The notes beneath the pieces were generated by a model that was not told the origin of the DNA, made no database searches, and worked only from the letters and a program-made list of their open reading frames with translations. DNA of 64,000 bases from Viola odorata (taxonomy: Eukaryota; Streptophyta; Magnoliopsida; Malpighiales; Violaceae), in contig OY829538.1 in the NCBI GenBank assembly GCA_963691705.1, positions 79,800,781 through 79,864,780 of the forward strand, read 5' to 3'. Each line of letters begins with the position of its first letter. Positions within the stretch are counted from its first letter, which is position 1. Position numbers and translations under genes: made by a program. Positions 1-12,403 of this stretch are shown here, one piece after another.

Positions 1-192
1 GAAGGTATGTGGTCCAGCAAAATGGATGGTCCTTCATATATTAATACCAAATGCTCATGATCAGAAATAAATATACGACTCTCGAGATAGGTATCATAAA
101 AGCAACAGTAGGCAACTGACTAGTACTCTGGGTATCAGATCCAATTTAACTAAGAGAACCATGAGCGATAGAAGATTGTACTGTACACTAAC

Positions 193-780
193 CATAAGAA
201 AGTTATCAAAGTCCATGGCACACGAGTGAGTTGGATCAGAGGCATCCTTTGAAATAATTTTAATGTTCGTCTTTGTCTTGCTTCTCAATTTCTTAATAGT
301 CATCCCAGATTTTCCAATAATATTTGCAGACTGGCTAGACGGGACAAGAATTTGGCACTCCTCCTTATCTCTCCATTTCTTGTCAGTTTCCCCAATAGAT
401 GAAACGGCATTAGAAATTGCAGCATGAACTTTAAGAAGAGCATCCTGTGCAGCACACAAAGGCTCATTATCATTGAACTCATCATCAACCTCAACAATGC
501 CCTTCTCCCTAACATAGCAATAGATAGTTATAATCCTATCCTTAGCACCCGGAAATGGATCGACCACCTTAACCTTAGCCCTCGTCTCCTGCCTTATCGA
601 GTTTATAATTTTCCCACTTTTACCAATCACACTCCCTATAACCCCATCTGGACACAGTATCCTGTAAACAACCAATTCATCCTTACTCTTTTCATCATTC
701 TCATTTGCCCTTCTCTTCTGATTCCTATAGTCCCCATCATAATCTCTATGGAACCGGGACCGCTTCCCATTCTCCCCCAT
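193..780 (-). CDS. KH-domain RNA-binding protein, N-terminal part (HEN4-like), runs off left edge
   Basis: The first coding exon of a plant KH-domain protein of the HEN4/poly(C)-binding type, which bind single-stranded RNA in the nucleus. Two KH domains are visible: one at about residues 35-110 with the loop IGKSGK, and one at about 135-195 with IIGKSG; both have the GxxG loop that holds RNA. The start is the ATG of MGENGKR at 780, because the upstream part of the open frame lies in a 5'-UTR intron (branch side TTTCAG just above 803, donor AAAG|GT at 1113/1112), so a leader exon lies near 1113-1250. The exon ends after MDFDNFLM at 193, where GTTAGT makes a donor. The rest of the protein, usually three or more further KH domains, is outside the window. 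Family call firm; exact orthologue not determined. Confidence 0.88.
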
Positions 781-1259
781 GTTAATAAAGAACAATTGAG
801 ACCTGAAACACAACACTGGTCAATTAAAAGCAGAATACAACAAGTTTGAACAATCAGAACCCACAAGAGCTTAACAAGCACATGAACAGAAGATAGAAAA
901 AGAACTCTGCAACTTAACGAAACAACACTGTGAATAAAATTGAGATGCCACAACCATCATAAAATCGCTACCCAAAACAAGAAAAACAAAAACCTGCATT
1001 TTACCACTGAATTCTTATTTTAAAGCTGAAACAAGAATTACGAACAAAACCCAGTTGAGATTGATGGTCAAAATAAGATAAATGAGTTTGATTGGGGCAT
1101 TAAAGATTGTACCTTTGTGAATGAAACGCAAAACCCTAGAGAGAAACAGATGAAGCTGGATATGCCTGGGCTTTGTTCGTTAGTGAGGGTCTGTTGTCAA
1201 CAGATTCCTAGTTGGTAGTAGCAAGCAAGGTCGTCAATCCTGCTGCCTCTCTCTACATG

Positions 1260-2328
1260 GCTATTATTTATTATTAATAATTATTATTATACTCCATATA
1301 TAATTTCTTTTTAACCGAGGAGGAGTGACTTATTATTCTTTTTAAAAATATAAATAAGAATATATGACTCATAAACTCGAATTATGATCATGATCCAAAA
1401 AAAACTCTATATAAAAATGTAGCTAGTAAACTCGAACTATGATCTAAAAATAACTTCAAATAACATTATAATAATATATCTAGTAAACTTAAACTAAGAT
1501 CTAAAAATAACTTCTAATAATATCATACTGATATAAATAATAAATTTGAACCGTGATCGATAAGTATTAAAAAATGACTTATTGATAAAAAAAAATCAAA
1601 AACAACTTATTATATATCTTACCAAAAATTGACTTTATTATATTATATATCTCGCCAAAAGTGTAGTGATCAAGAAATAATAACTTCAAATAAGAATATA
1701 ATTAGTAAACTCAAACTATAATCTATAAAAGAAAACTCAAACTTTGATCAAGAAGTATCTTTGAAAATAATTTATTATACATCTTGCCAAAAATGGGCTT
1801 AGAATCAATTTGTTATATATCTTGCAAAAATGGAATGAATTATTATAAGCATGTAAAATAATTTAATATACAAAAATCTCATGCATGCAAAGTGCATTGA
1901 TATTCTCTTTATTTGGAATGCATTAAAATAGATTTCTATTAAAGAAAAAAACTAAATGCTTGTTTAAGAAATAGGAGATTTTGTAATGCTCGTATTTCAC
2001 TAGAGTGCATTCATTTTTCTACAATCTATACTTTTTTCTTGCCATGTTAGTATATTTGTAGACTCATTGATAAGAATTTGGGGTTGGACAAAGGGATCTA
2101 ATAATAGTAGATTGTTATTAACATATTTATTCCTTAGGTGCAATTTATTATTATTATATATATATATTTATTTTATTTTATTTTTGTTAAAACCAGTGCA
2201 ATGTTATATAAATGTTTACAGGTCCAATTTTTTCTTAGAAGTCTAATTTTATTATTTAAAGTCCCAAAGCCATAGGAAAAGAAAACAAGAAAAAAAAGAA
2301 ATCCACAGAAAACAAGCCAACAACGACA
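1260..2328. repeat. AT-rich intergenic DNA with a degenerate ~55-60-bp repeat
   Basis: No gene is visible between the KH leader exon and the MULE. From about 1370 to 1760 a motif resembling TAGTAAACTCGAACTATGAT followed by CTAAAAATAACTTC recurs about five times at roughly 55-60-bp spacing near the start, then more loosely. It looks like decayed tandem repeats of unknown origin. The rest is low-complexity A/T sequence. Confidence 0.5.
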
Positions 2329-2338
2329 CATAACATAA

Positions 2339-3827
2339 GAGACAATTCCCAAAATATGCCACTTACAAATCTTTATTCTCAAAATAGGGTAGTTTTAAAC
2401 TTAATTACTAAAATAGGGTAGTTTGTGACATGTAGGATTAATATTACCATTACACTAATACAAGTCATCAATTTCTTTTAAATTTACTTATTAATTAATT
2501 ATTTTTCTTTTTCTCGTTCACTTCATCCTCTTCATCTCCTACCTCCATCTCCAATCTCCAACCCATTCTCCTCCACCGCCCCCAACCACCGCGCCACCTC
2601 CTCCAAGGTGCTCACGCACCCTCCGCACGACTCTTTCCTCAACACCAGCTCCCCTCCCTCTCTTTCTCTCCTCTTTTATGAGATCTCCAATTAACTAACT
2701 AACCAATGCTACCGTCGTCGCCCAACCCGCCGTCAGGGGAGCTCCTTCGCCGTGTCGATTCCCGAATCTGGCGAGCATACGCCGGCTCTTCCGTCCAAAT
2801 CCCCACCGTTAATTCTAGGGTTTGGAATGGTTTTTTTTACTGGAAACACAAGCTAGATTTTGGGTCTTTTGCATCCTATCAAAATCGAGTCAAAATTTCT
2901 GGTTGAAAACCTCTATTATTGTGTTGTTAGTGATTGTCTTGAGTTGCTGAGTTTTTTGTGGAGAAATTAAACCATTTGAGCACCAAATTTGAGAGTTGTA
3001 ATTTTTCAGATTTTTGGTGTTCTTGGTGTTCATCAAGCTGTCAAAATTTCTTTACCTTTTTAACCGAATTTTCTTCTTCTTGCTTGGTTGAATTTTATTG
3101 TGCTGAGTCTTACAAAGTGTTTAGAGTCAAGAGTATTTGATTTCATATTTGTTTTTCCATTCCGGAAACAAATTTGAATTTTCCAGCCAAGAAAATTCAA
3201 AGTGTTCTTGAGCGTTCTTGAGCTGGTTGAAGAAAAACTTGTGTTTGATCCACTCCTGTCATCTAAATTCATGTATTTTGTATTTAAAATCAGCAGCCAT
3301 TAATTTTCCTCTCTTCCATGGCCTTGCAATCACTCACTTACACAAATTGTCTCTTTTGTTGATACACAAGAAAAAACACAAAAGAAACACAACTGCAAAT
3401 TTCTTCTTTAATTTCCAGCAGCTGTAACTTGCATTTCCTGAGTCTTGTTTGCATTTCAGTTCCTTCTTTTGCCTCTTTGAGTCTCATAATTGTGTGCTAT
3501 TCTTGTTGAGTCTTGCCGTGGTTATTCGAGATGAAAGGATTGATCGATAGTGAGCACCTTGGAGGTGGTGGCGCGGTGGTTAAGGGCGATGGAGGAGAAT
3601 GGGGCGGAGATTGGAGATGGAGGTAGGAGATGAAGAGGATGAAGTGAACAAGAAAAAGAAAAATAATTAATTAATAAGTAAATTTAAAAGAAATTGATGA
3701 CATTGTATTAGTGTAATGATAATATGGATCCTACATGGCACAAACTACCCTATTTTGATAATTTAATTTAAAACTACCCTGTTTTGATAATAAAGATTTC
3801 TACGTGTCATCTTTTGGGAATTGTCTC
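2339..3827. mobile_element. Non-autonomous Mutator-like element (Pack-MULE) with long TIRs
   Basis: The element is 1,489 bp. It begins GAGACAATTCCC and ends with the exact reverse complement. Inverted repeats of about 276 bp (2339-2614 and 3550-3827) match with few differences. The flanks carry a perfect 10-bp direct repeat, CATAACATAA, at 2329-2338 and 3828-3837, the target-site duplication size typical of MULEs (9-11 bp). No transposase is present. The unique interior (2615-3549) contains a piece of an ARF gene (separate entry) and leader- or intron-like sequence, which makes it a Pack-MULE. It lies just upstream of the NAA38 5'-UTR exon. Confidence 0.9.
2706..2831 (+). pseudogene. Captured auxin response factor (ARF10/16/17-type) N-terminal fragment
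   Basis: Inside the MULE, an ATG opens a frame whose residues about 13-39 read like the start of ARF10/16/17-class proteins: RIWRAYAGSSVQIPTVNSRV. The family pattern is W-R-A-C-A-G-x-S-V-Q-I-P-x-x-x-S-R-V-Y-Y-F-P-Q-G-H. Similarity stops abruptly after NSRV, where YYFPQGH should follow; the frame continues with unrelated residues to a stop at about 2906. The Cys of ACAG is Tyr here. The DNA-binding domain is absent, so this is a transduplicated fragment. A pyrimidine-rich stretch before the ATG may be captured ARF leader. ARF assignment is from recalled family sequence, moderately sure. Confidence 0.7.
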
Positions 3828-5111
3828 CATAACATAACATAAAGAGTCCTCCGACCAGTCGCTCAATTAAGAGTCCCAGGTTTACTTTCATTGTTGTCCT
3901 CGTTGAGTCGTTTTGAACAAGAACACGAATCTGGAGATTTAACCCGCGATACTTCCGCACCAAAAGTCCCCGTCTTGGAGGTAACCCATCTCCGATTTCT
4001 CAATATTCTACTGAAATCTTATAACTTTTTGGCCCTTGCAATTGCTAATGGCTTTGAACCGTATCGATTGCTTAATTGAATTACTCTTCAATTTACTTAT
4101 TTTGTATATTAGATTTCTTGTGTGTTGGGTTTTGTTTTGGGTTTCTCTTCTGCAAATCTCTGGCTGTAGGTTGTGAAATTATAATGGCAATGTAATGAAT
4201 CCTTTTTCCCCGTTTTTCGTAATTTTATTGAGGTTTTTGTTGCTGAGTTTTGTATAAAGTTTGACCTTTTCTGGGTTTTGCTCAAGTTTTATTTTTTCTT
4301 TGTCTAGACATGTCAATGGCTACATTCTCTGATTGTTTGAGTTGGATGAATTGCTTGAAATTAGTATTTTTCTAACATTGTGCTTAATGAGGTAGAGCAT
4401 TACAGTAGATAAGATTTTTTCTTTCCCAGTCTGCCCAAGTATGTCTTTTCCCCGTCCGAGCAGTAGACAAGATAATGAGAAAGTGTAGACAGGGATGTTG
4501 TGGCCAACAGCGGTCTAATGAAAAGCGAGTAGGAATGGAAAGTTGATTAAAGCCGGTTTCACTCCTAATTCCCACCCCAGTTGAGGAGGAGGCATTGTCA
4601 TTGTGCTGCTGTTGTAGTTTTGGCATGAAAGTAGTGACCATAAAAGGATAACTTTGGTGACTCGAGTCAGCTTTGAATTTGAATTTTTTTAGTTTTCCCT
4701 TTGTAGTTTGGTGAGATGACTCCTTTGTTTGGCATGAAGGGATTACTTTTCGCTAGGTGGTATTGGTAGTTTTATTGTTCTGCATCTTAGACCTATTCAG
4801 TTTTATTGATTTTTAGGATATACTGTTGCTTTTGCTTGCAAATTAATGGGATTACTTTAGCTATGCGGTGCATAAGTATCTTCTTACAGTGAAAATGTGA
4901 CAGTATCGTTTTTGTTTTCTCGGTTTTTCTGGTCTCTAACTTCCAGGAAGATTCTGTATTTGAATTTGCTTGGTTTAGTGTTATGTGGCCTAAAGGTGGT
5001 TCACTGCATCAAGAATTCTGGTTCTTGAGTTACTGCTTTACTGTCTCAAGATTTCTAAATATTTCTCTCATCTTTTATTTTCATAGAAATAGTCCTCAGT
5101 TCAAGTATTGG

Positions 5112-5462
5112 ATGGATATGGAGCAGAATGTGGAGATATCCCCAGCACAGGTAGGAAGTTCAGATAGTTCCAACACCAGCAACTCAAGTCTCGTATCTCA
5201 AGCGAAGAAGCTGCTGTTTCGTCGAATGCTGGTAGGAATTAAAGACGGGCGCTTTTTCTTGGGCACTTTTCATTGCATTGACAAGCAAGGGAACATTATT
5301 CTCCAAGATTCAGTAGAATATCGGAACACCCGACGCTCCTCTCCTTCTCCCATGGAACAGCGGTCCCTTGGTCTCATTCTAATCCCTTTCTCTTGCCGAA
5401 CCTCATGTCATGTGGATTGCTCCATTGAAGAGCAGTTGTCGCTTTTAAAGGTTCAAGAGTAA
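5112..5462 (+). CDS. NAA38: NatC N-terminal acetyltransferase auxiliary subunit NAA38 (LSMD1, Sm-like)
   Basis: A 116-residue Sm-fold protein. After a Ser/Asn-rich N-terminus, the Sm1 region (about residues 32-58) reads LLFRRMLVGIKDGRFFLGTF followed by CIDKQGNIILQD, and the Sm2-like part is LGLILIPF. This is the pattern of LSMD1/NAA38, the small auxiliary subunit of the ribosome-associated NatC complex with NAA30 and NAA35, which acetylates Met-Leu/Ile/Phe N-termini. A non-coding first exon (about 3860-3979, donor GAG|GTAACC) is joined by a 1.1-kb 5'-UTR intron to an acceptor TTTTCATAG ending at 5086. No ATG precedes MDMEQN in the joined transcript in frame. The leader begins within about 50 bp of the MULE. 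A LSM family member other than NAA38 is possible but less likely. Confidence 0.82.
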   Translation: MDMEQNVEISPAQVGSSDSSNTSNSSLVSQAKKLLFRRMLVGIKDGRFFLGTFHCIDKQGNIILQDSVEYRNTRRSSPSPMEQRSLGLILIPFSCRTSCHVDCSIEEQLSLLKVQE

Positions 5463-5709
5463 GCAGCAGTTCGATGCACTTTTCGGCAAGTGGGTTAGGA
5501 CCATTGTACCATTTTTAGTAGCTATTTGTATCATGGAGTTGGAACAACAGATTAAAATGTTACTTCTCCTATTAGCTATTTTTGTACCCATTTTTGTTGA
5601 GTAGAACACTTGTAGCTTCATTAATTAGAAAGATGTTCACATGATAATACAACGAAACATTTTTCGGTTCAGCTTCATCGAAATCTAGTACATGAAAAAA
5701 GACAGGTGA

Positions 5710-8229
5710 TCAAAACCTCTCTCTGTAAGGAGTTCCGTAAACAATAAGGGACGGTACGATCTGCACAACAGTGTCGATAGGTATTGCAAAATTTACTCCA
5801 GAGGATACTCCAGTACCTGTAAATGTAATGAATGTCAAGCCAAAATCAAATCTTTAGAGTTCTGAACAAAACCAGCAAACCTCACTTGAAATTGTATGTT
5901 TAAGATCTTAAACCACCTTTTCGAGTAAAGGTTGCAGTATTGACTCCAACAACGTGTCCATGCGAATCAATCAACGGGCCACCCGAATTCCCTATACCAA
6001 GATTCGATTCGAAGCATAAGGATATAATCTACAAGTTTCTTGTTAATGTTCAAACTATAAGCATCATATCTGCAAATTTCTCTTTCCCTGGAGCGGAGTT
6101 ACAACTCTTACTGCTACTTAATGGTGAAACAAAGTCAGAATCACAAAATGAAACTTGACACTAATATAGGGGAAAGATTCTACCAGCATTAATAGCTGCA
6201 TCAGTTTGAATTGCTCCTCGAATGGCCCTTCCGTTTGGAGATGGTATTTCCCTGCCTAATCCACTCACCACCTGCAACATTCCAACTCACAGATCACGAT
6301 TATCCAATCATAATGCTTCATTTTGAAATAATCGGACATGCTGGATTCAAGAATTCTGATCGGTCCATACGAACTATTGACAGTGTGATCCAACGTTTAC
6401 TATCAGATTTCAGAATTTGCAAGTAGGTAATTAAGGGGCATTATCGTACAAATAAATTTGTAAAAGGGTCGTGTTATGAGAGACTTACTCCAGTGGTTAG
6501 GGTGTTTTCATATCCATAAGGATTCCCAATAGCGAAACAGCTCTGACCAACACGTAAACCATTAGAAGTGCCAAGAACAGCAGGCTTCAAGTCATATCCT
6601 TGAACATTAACCTGCAGATTGCATATTCAAGCCAGTATGATTGCAAGCTCTAAATTTAACTTAAAGCAACTAAATGCCTGTTTAGTTTGTAAATAAAGTT
6701 CTTCCTCGCATGAAATACTCATTGGATTGTCTAAATTGTCAGGTTTCTCTTAATAATTGTCCCAAAACATGAAGAAGGTAACTATAGTAAGCTACCTCAT
6801 AAAACTATATAACAACTTGAACATAGGGATATGACCAGATACCTTCAGGACAGCAAGATCATAAGCTGGGTCGAAGCCAATAATCTCAGCATCCCTGTAC
6901 AAGCTATTGCCTCCAGCATCAACGAGAAATATCTGGAAAAAAAGTGAAAGAAAAAGCATGCTATTCGTCAGACTGCCACTACAACTGATGCAGTTCATTG
7001 GCCTGTCAGAATAATGGTGGGACTAAAAGTGAGTAGACTAAAATTGATAAAGCCGAGACCTTACAACGCTGTAATCCACTTTGATCCGTGATAAATTTCT
7101 CCACGACATGGTAATTCGTGACCTGTCATAGGTAGGAAACAACTTTGCTAATGATAACACGTACAAAGGAGTTTCCAGCTGCGTACACTCTGTTATACCG
7201 AGAACATTACGAGTTCATAGTAACGCAGCAACCAGAGAACACACCCAAGTAATCGCATTTAGTACTGGAAGATTAATGTAACATAAGTAGAGAGAAATGC
7301 CTACAATATGACCAAATTTGTCCCAGACGAAGCCCGAACCGGTCCCTTCAACTTTTGCATTTTCATCCTCATCTACCACAGCTTCAGAAGAAGAGCTCTT
7401 GGGGATTTTTGCTAATTCAAGGTCCTTAATAAAAACAACTGATGATGAAGTTGCCTACAACAAGTTTAAAATAGAATGTCATCACAAAACAAGAGGTGAG
7501 GCAAACTTCACAGCGATATCAGAAGAAAATATTTGGCAGTGCCATGCCCCATTCAAGAACACTACAAAATGCTGCTTCTAATGATCAATAGAAGGGTAAT
7601 TGGCCATTTCTTACATTTTTTTTCAGAAACCCCAAAAACAACAATCGATGCATTCAATGACTTTCCCAGTATAGTTTTCTCTGCTGTTCGTACTCGAACC
7701 TGACATCTAGGTTAATGATGGACAAGTTATTTACTAATCCACCACATCCAAATGTTGGTCACACAGCTTTTATTACTATTCTATCCAAATGGGTAATTTT
7801 TTTGTAGACAAACACAATGCAAAAGAGAAAAGAACACAAAATCTCATAATTAATCATATCTGCAGCTAAATGGGTCATCAAATTAGAATAGAAAGATGGA
7901 TTCTTTAACCAATTGGAGAAAAGTACATGACTAACCTGGAATAGGTTAACAACTCTATCCTCTTCTTTCTGGATTTCATCTTCTTGTACTTGGGCAAGAG
8001 CAGGTTTTAGCAAAGACAGCTTTGAATTGGGATTGTTGTGCAAGTTGAGGAGAGAAGCCACTGTCAAACTGGAACCAAGAGCTATCATGGCTCCTCTTCT
8101 TGCAACAGCATAATTAAGTGCCTTTTCATCTGATGAATTCTGAGAATTTAAGGAACAGATGATCCTTTGTAGTGGAGAGATTGAAGTGGCAGTGCTGACA
8201 TTATTAATGGAACCCAAAACCATAACCAT
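5710..8229 (-). CDS. DEG5: Protease Do-like 5, chloroplast thylakoid lumen (DEG5)
   Basis: A trypsin-family serine protease without a PDZ domain, as in DEG5, which pairs with DEG8 in the thylakoid lumen and helps degrade photodamaged D1 protein of photosystem II. Eight exons: 8229-7936, 7454-7305, 7122-7060, 6932-6843, 6611-6489, 6271-6184, 5991-5917, 5816-5710. They sum to 990 nt, giving 329 residues plus stop, with all junctions GT-AG and in phase. The triad is visible: His in TNYHVV, Asp in PAYDLAVLK, Ser in GNSGGP. The N-terminus has a chloroplast-type peptide, a hydrophobic lumen-targeting stretch after ARRG and ALAQ before the mature part. The start is taken at MVMVLGS, matching the family; an in-frame ATG at 8304 would add 25 residues. 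The C-terminus YRERF matches DEG5. Confidence 0.93.
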
Positions 8230-8304
8230 GTTACTTATGTTGTGTGTGTAACTGGAAAAAAAAAACTGTTTCCTCATTCTCTTCAAGGATAGAGTAAAAA
8301 GCAT

Positions 8305-9314
8305 TGGAAGTTAGCCTTCGTGGTCACCAATGATTTTTTTATTTTTTTTAAGAATAACCAAAGAAATATTTCATGTACAGTTTTCTTTTTCTTTACATTA
8401 TGAAATTTTGGGCTTAATGGTTTAAGAAAAAATCATAAAATCACCTCAGGTGTATGGTCAGGCAGGCTTGTAAACAATTTTAAAAATTATTAGTTTCATG
8501 GGCTGAATATCCATAGGTGTAAGGTCAGGCTTCATGGGCCTGGGCCTGGGCCTCTTAGGTTCTGAACTCTTCCAATTAGCCCTTGTAAACTGTAACGCAT
8601 GTACAAAGTACAAACCACATTGTGCTTAAGACATTATCACGTAATTAAGGAAATATCTTGTTGGGGTATGATTTCATTAGATGTCTTGTATAGACATAAA
8701 TATAAGACATTATTGTTTTTTTTTCCTAGTTCCCAATATACATCTCCCAGTTTTGCACCAAACGAGTTTATTATTCAGCGGTATTTTCTATCAAGGAAAA
8801 AATGTTAAATTTTAGGTACGAATTTTTCAATTGTATTTTATATACGGTGATCTATAAATGTGAAATTAACTTTTAATTTAAGTGTAATGATCATATGATT
8901 AATTAAAGTATAACAAATTAAACACAATAATTAATAGAACAACAATTGGACATAGTTATACATATAAAGTTAATTATATTATTAAATTATAAAATTAGAT
9001 CGGAAGGAAATTATATAAGAAGGTCTCCGTCTTTATATATATCTTCCTATATAAAAGAAAAAAAGAAAAAAAAAGACCTTAGTATACAAAAGTCTCAAGC
9101 ATTTAACACAATAGAGACCTAAGAAATAACAAAGAGGACGACGAGACAAAAACAGGAACATACGCCGAAATGGGAAAATCCCATCTTTTCTCATACATTT
9201 ACTAATATTAATATTAATATTAATATTACTATAATTAATCCTAATTAATTTTCACCAGACTTTCCATAATTTTATAAGAAATATTACTGAACTACAAGCT
9301 TACTAATCCAACGG
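8305..9314. other. Intergenic, no gene seen
   Basis: This space separates the 5' end of DEG5 from the 3' end of the DUF761 gene. It contains a GGGCCT triplet repeat at about 8537-8555 and, further on, A/T-rich sequence with an ATTAAT microsatellite near 9206-9230. Open frames here are short and have no recognisable similarity. Confidence 0.5.
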
Positions 9315-10121
9315 TTAATTTGCTTGGAGTCGGATTTGCATATTGAAGTGTTGAATGAAGTCCTCAACTCTTCTATTCAATTCTTCAGTGGACAAATTTG
9401 CATACTCATTTTTTCCACTCTCTTCTTGAGCATCATAACCGATATCTTGATCACTGTAATCCGATGGCTCAAAATCACTTTCGATCCTCCGTACAATGTT
9501 TCTACTCTCATCAATCACCACCCGCTTGGTAACATCCGACCGGCTCCTCTTCATAAATGCCGACGACACATTCTTCTTCTTCTTGTGGTAAGAAACAATA
9601 TGTTCCTTAATGTGATGATGTTTTAGGGCACGTGTCTTTTCTTGCCTCTTCTTGTACAAACAAAAGCTAGAGTCTACTAGGGTGTCTTCTACGTCGGACG
9701 CCGCGAGAGGTGGCAAGCTTTTCAGATGGTTTAATCTTTTTTTGGATTGGAAATTAACTTCTTGGTTGTAATTTTTGGTAGTAATTTGGTCGGGGAATGC
9801 TGTGTATTTTTTAGGGGTTGGTATGTTTGGATGAATTCTAAACTTCCTCATGCTATACTCGTCGTAAATGTTGTCTTTAAGGAAATAACCATAATCCGCG
9901 GCGAGGATGAGGATAAGAGTGTTGGAAATGGAGAACCAAAACTTATTGTTGTGCAAGAGTTTTGAAGGGGAGAGGTTGAAGATATAGAAGATGGAAATGT
10001 AGATAAAGATAGAGAAAATAAATGCAGGGAAAGATATCCCTTTTGCCTTTTGTGAGTAGAAATCCTTGGTTTTAAAGGCATTTTTTAGATTTTGGACTAA
10101 ATTTGGAGGTTGTTTGTCCAT
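9315..10121 (-). CDS. DUF4408/DUF761 membrane protein
   Basis: An intronless 268-residue protein of a plant family of unknown biochemical function. Residues about 27-50 and 60-80 are hydrophobic (FPAFIFSIFIYISIFYIF and FWFSISNTLILILAA), the DUF4408-like membrane part. A basic, low-complexity middle follows. The C-terminus carries the DUF761 signature LSTEELNRRVEDFIQHFNMQ and ends IRLQAN. Family members respond to stress or wounding in several plants, but no molecular role is established. The start ATG at 10121 sits about 70 bp below a TATA box. Family assignment firm, function unknown. Confidence 0.88.
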   Translation of the reverse strand: MDKQPPNLVQNLKNAFKTKDFYSQKAKGISFPAFIFSIFIYISIFYIFNLSPSKLLHNNKFWFSISNTLILILAADYGYFLKDNIYDEYSMRKFRIHPNIPTPKKYTAFPDQITTKNYNQEVNFQSKKRLNHLKSLPPLAASDVEDTLVDSSFCLYKKRQEKTRALKHHHIKEHIVSYHKKKKNVSSAFMKRSRSDVTKRVVIDESRNIVRRIESDFEPSDYSDQDIGYDAQEESGKNEYANLSTEELNRRVEDFIQHFNMQIRLQAN

Positions 10122-10189
10122 GGTTGAGAGGAATTGTAGAATTTTTTTCTAAGATGAGGATGGTGGATTGCAACAAATTTAGAGGGCTT

Positions 10190-10200
10190 CTTATATATAG
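10190..10200 (-). promoter_or_regulatory. TATA box of the DUF761 gene
   Basis: On the minus strand this reads CTATATATAAG, about 70 bp upstream of the ATG at 10121, the spacing expected for a short 5' leader. Confidence 0.6.
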
Positions 10201-10264
10201 GAAGGAGAAAAAGAGGGTATAATAATTGAGATCCTTAGAAATTACAAGGAAGTCCATTAAATTG

Positions 10265-10455
10265 TCTAGCTAGAAGGATAGCAATAATTACAAAATGCTA
10301 TTGGCAAGATTGTTTTTAGCTACTTCCAATATAACATATCTAAGTATATTGTATGGAATGACATCTAACTAGCTAGAGTGTCTAGAAGGATATATGGCAA
10401 TAATTGCAAATTGCTATGGGCAAGAATATTTGCGGCTACCTACTTCTAAAATTGC
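10265..10455. repeat. Imperfect ~105-bp tandem duplication upstream of the DUF761 gene
   Basis: Two related stretches follow each other: the first begins near 10265 (CTAGCTAGAAGGATAGCAAT) and the second near 10372 (CTAGCTAGAGTGTCTAGAAG). Both continue through AATAATT, GCTAT and GGCAAGA blocks to CTACTTC. They are diverged but collinear. Confidence 0.55.
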
Positions 10456-12403
10456 ATCCAAAGAGGCAAATATGGCCACGAGTATAGTTGTTTACTAAGC
10501 AATGCCACATCACATCATTAGTAGACGTGGTACCTTCTATTCAATCAACCCAATTTTTATGCATCGACGTGTATTTTCAATCGATTTTTTTTGTTGACTA
10601 TCGATCCAAAGTCTTAACTTTTCCAAACTTTATGAATTTGTTCAATTTTTTATAATGATTAATTTCAGCGTCAAGAATTTCTTTTTCCTCTCGAGCATCC
10701 CGAATGTTGTTTTTACTATCTAACATAAAAGAATAATCCCATTTAAACATTATCAAGTTCTAAAAATAATGACTTTATTATAATATAGTTTTCTTCATTA
10801 TAATTCAAATTAAAAATCTGAATTAAAAAAAAATATCATTGTAGAATCTCCTTGTAATTTCTTTAAAAAAGAAAATTTCCATAGGAACTTAATTTGCGAT
10901 ATTCATGTACCAAAAGTGTGCAAAATCTATCTCATCATAATAATGGTATTAGTGGACCCTTTCATTATTAAACAAGAACACGATTGTTGTTTTATGATTT
11001 TGTTACAGTCATGGGGTTACACTTACCATGAAATTTGTAATCTGGTCAGCCGCCAAGTCTTGGGTCCCAGATCCCATGGGTGTTTGACACGTGTATGGCA
11101 GATCCCCGCAAGTTCCATAGTTTCTTTTCTGCAATCATTTACAACTTTACAATAATTAAATAATGTGTGGGTGCATGATTAGAACTAAAAGTTAGAATAA
11201 TGAATCATCGCTCCATGATTTGTGTTGCTGTTTATTTGTAGGTCCGAATAGAAGGTGATGTAACTATAATGATGAAAATTACAGTAACAAATGATCAAAT
11301 TATATTATACTTCCTTCGGTTTTCAATAACTGTCAAATTAACTATCATTTTGAGTCATAATTGTGACTTCTTTTCTCTGTCTTAATTTTTTTACTCAACC
11401 AATTAATTTGATACAATGATATTATTGTAATTATACTATAAAAAATGGGTAAATTGAGAACTACAGTAAAAAAACGTGGTCTAAAAATTATTATTTTAAA
11501 TTTATCTACTATTTCAGAAAATCAATTAATAAAAACTAGGGGAATATAGCATACGATATTTAAATATATCATAATATGACTTCTTTTAATAACGGAGTCT
11601 GAAATATTGTTAGGAGATCAAATAGAATTTAAAGAATTATTACGAGAAAATTAAAATTTTAAAAAGCAAATATGAGAGATTAAAGTAAAAAGATATTATT
11701 ATATATTTTCTAAAAAAAGTAGTGTTGTTGTAAAATACGAGAAAAGATATTGGGCAGTAAAAAGTATGTTATTTAGTGATTTATTGATTTGCGTACCAAA
11801 ACTTTAATCGACATGTATACATTATGAAAATAGAAGTTCTAACGGGAGGTAAACAAACGAGGATTAACGATATGGCAGTTGCTGATTGGTTTATTATTCA
11901 TCTTTATCTCTTGCGTGGCGGGATGATTACTGAGATAATTATCTCTTTTTAATTAGGTTTAAGTGTGGGGTTTTGTAGTAACCAAAGGAACACTCCAAAG
12001 ACAGCAAGACATACTATGACGACGATGTGTTTTCGTGTGATGATTTAATGATTAATTTTGGTAACGCAAGACCAGCCTAAGATTATGCCGTGCTTTTGAA
12101 TTAATTGAAGACTTTGGTTTAATTTATTTATTTATATTAATTTTAAATGGGACACGTTGGGGGAATGTTAATTAACATATGCTAATCATTTGTGTCTAAG
12201 GATGGAGTCTAATCAGAAAAACAAAAAACAATGGAGTTTTAAAATAATCTTGTTGGCTAGCTAATCACTTGTATTAATTTAATTAATCTCTTCGTTAATC
12301 TTCTTGTTAGAAGCGTTTTCGTTTTTTCGTCATACATTTTACTCTGTTCTTGTTTTTGCTTCTTTTTTAATTTCGTCATCCGTTAAGAGTTTTTTTTTAT
12401 AAT
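10456..12403. other. Intergenic, no gene seen; possible decayed Stowaway-type MITE
   Basis: A/T-rich sequence. Around 11310-11550 a segment begins with an ACTTCCTTCGG-type end and closes near CTAGGGGAAT, which resembles worn Stowaway ends, but the inverted repeat is weak. A CACGTG box occurs near 11092. I see no coding exon or RNA gene. Confidence 0.35.

Noticed and set aside
4384..4641. 85-codon minus-strand frame within the NAA38 5'-UTR intron
   Set aside because: No recognisable domain, and it is intronic; could be a repeat relic but cannot be supported.
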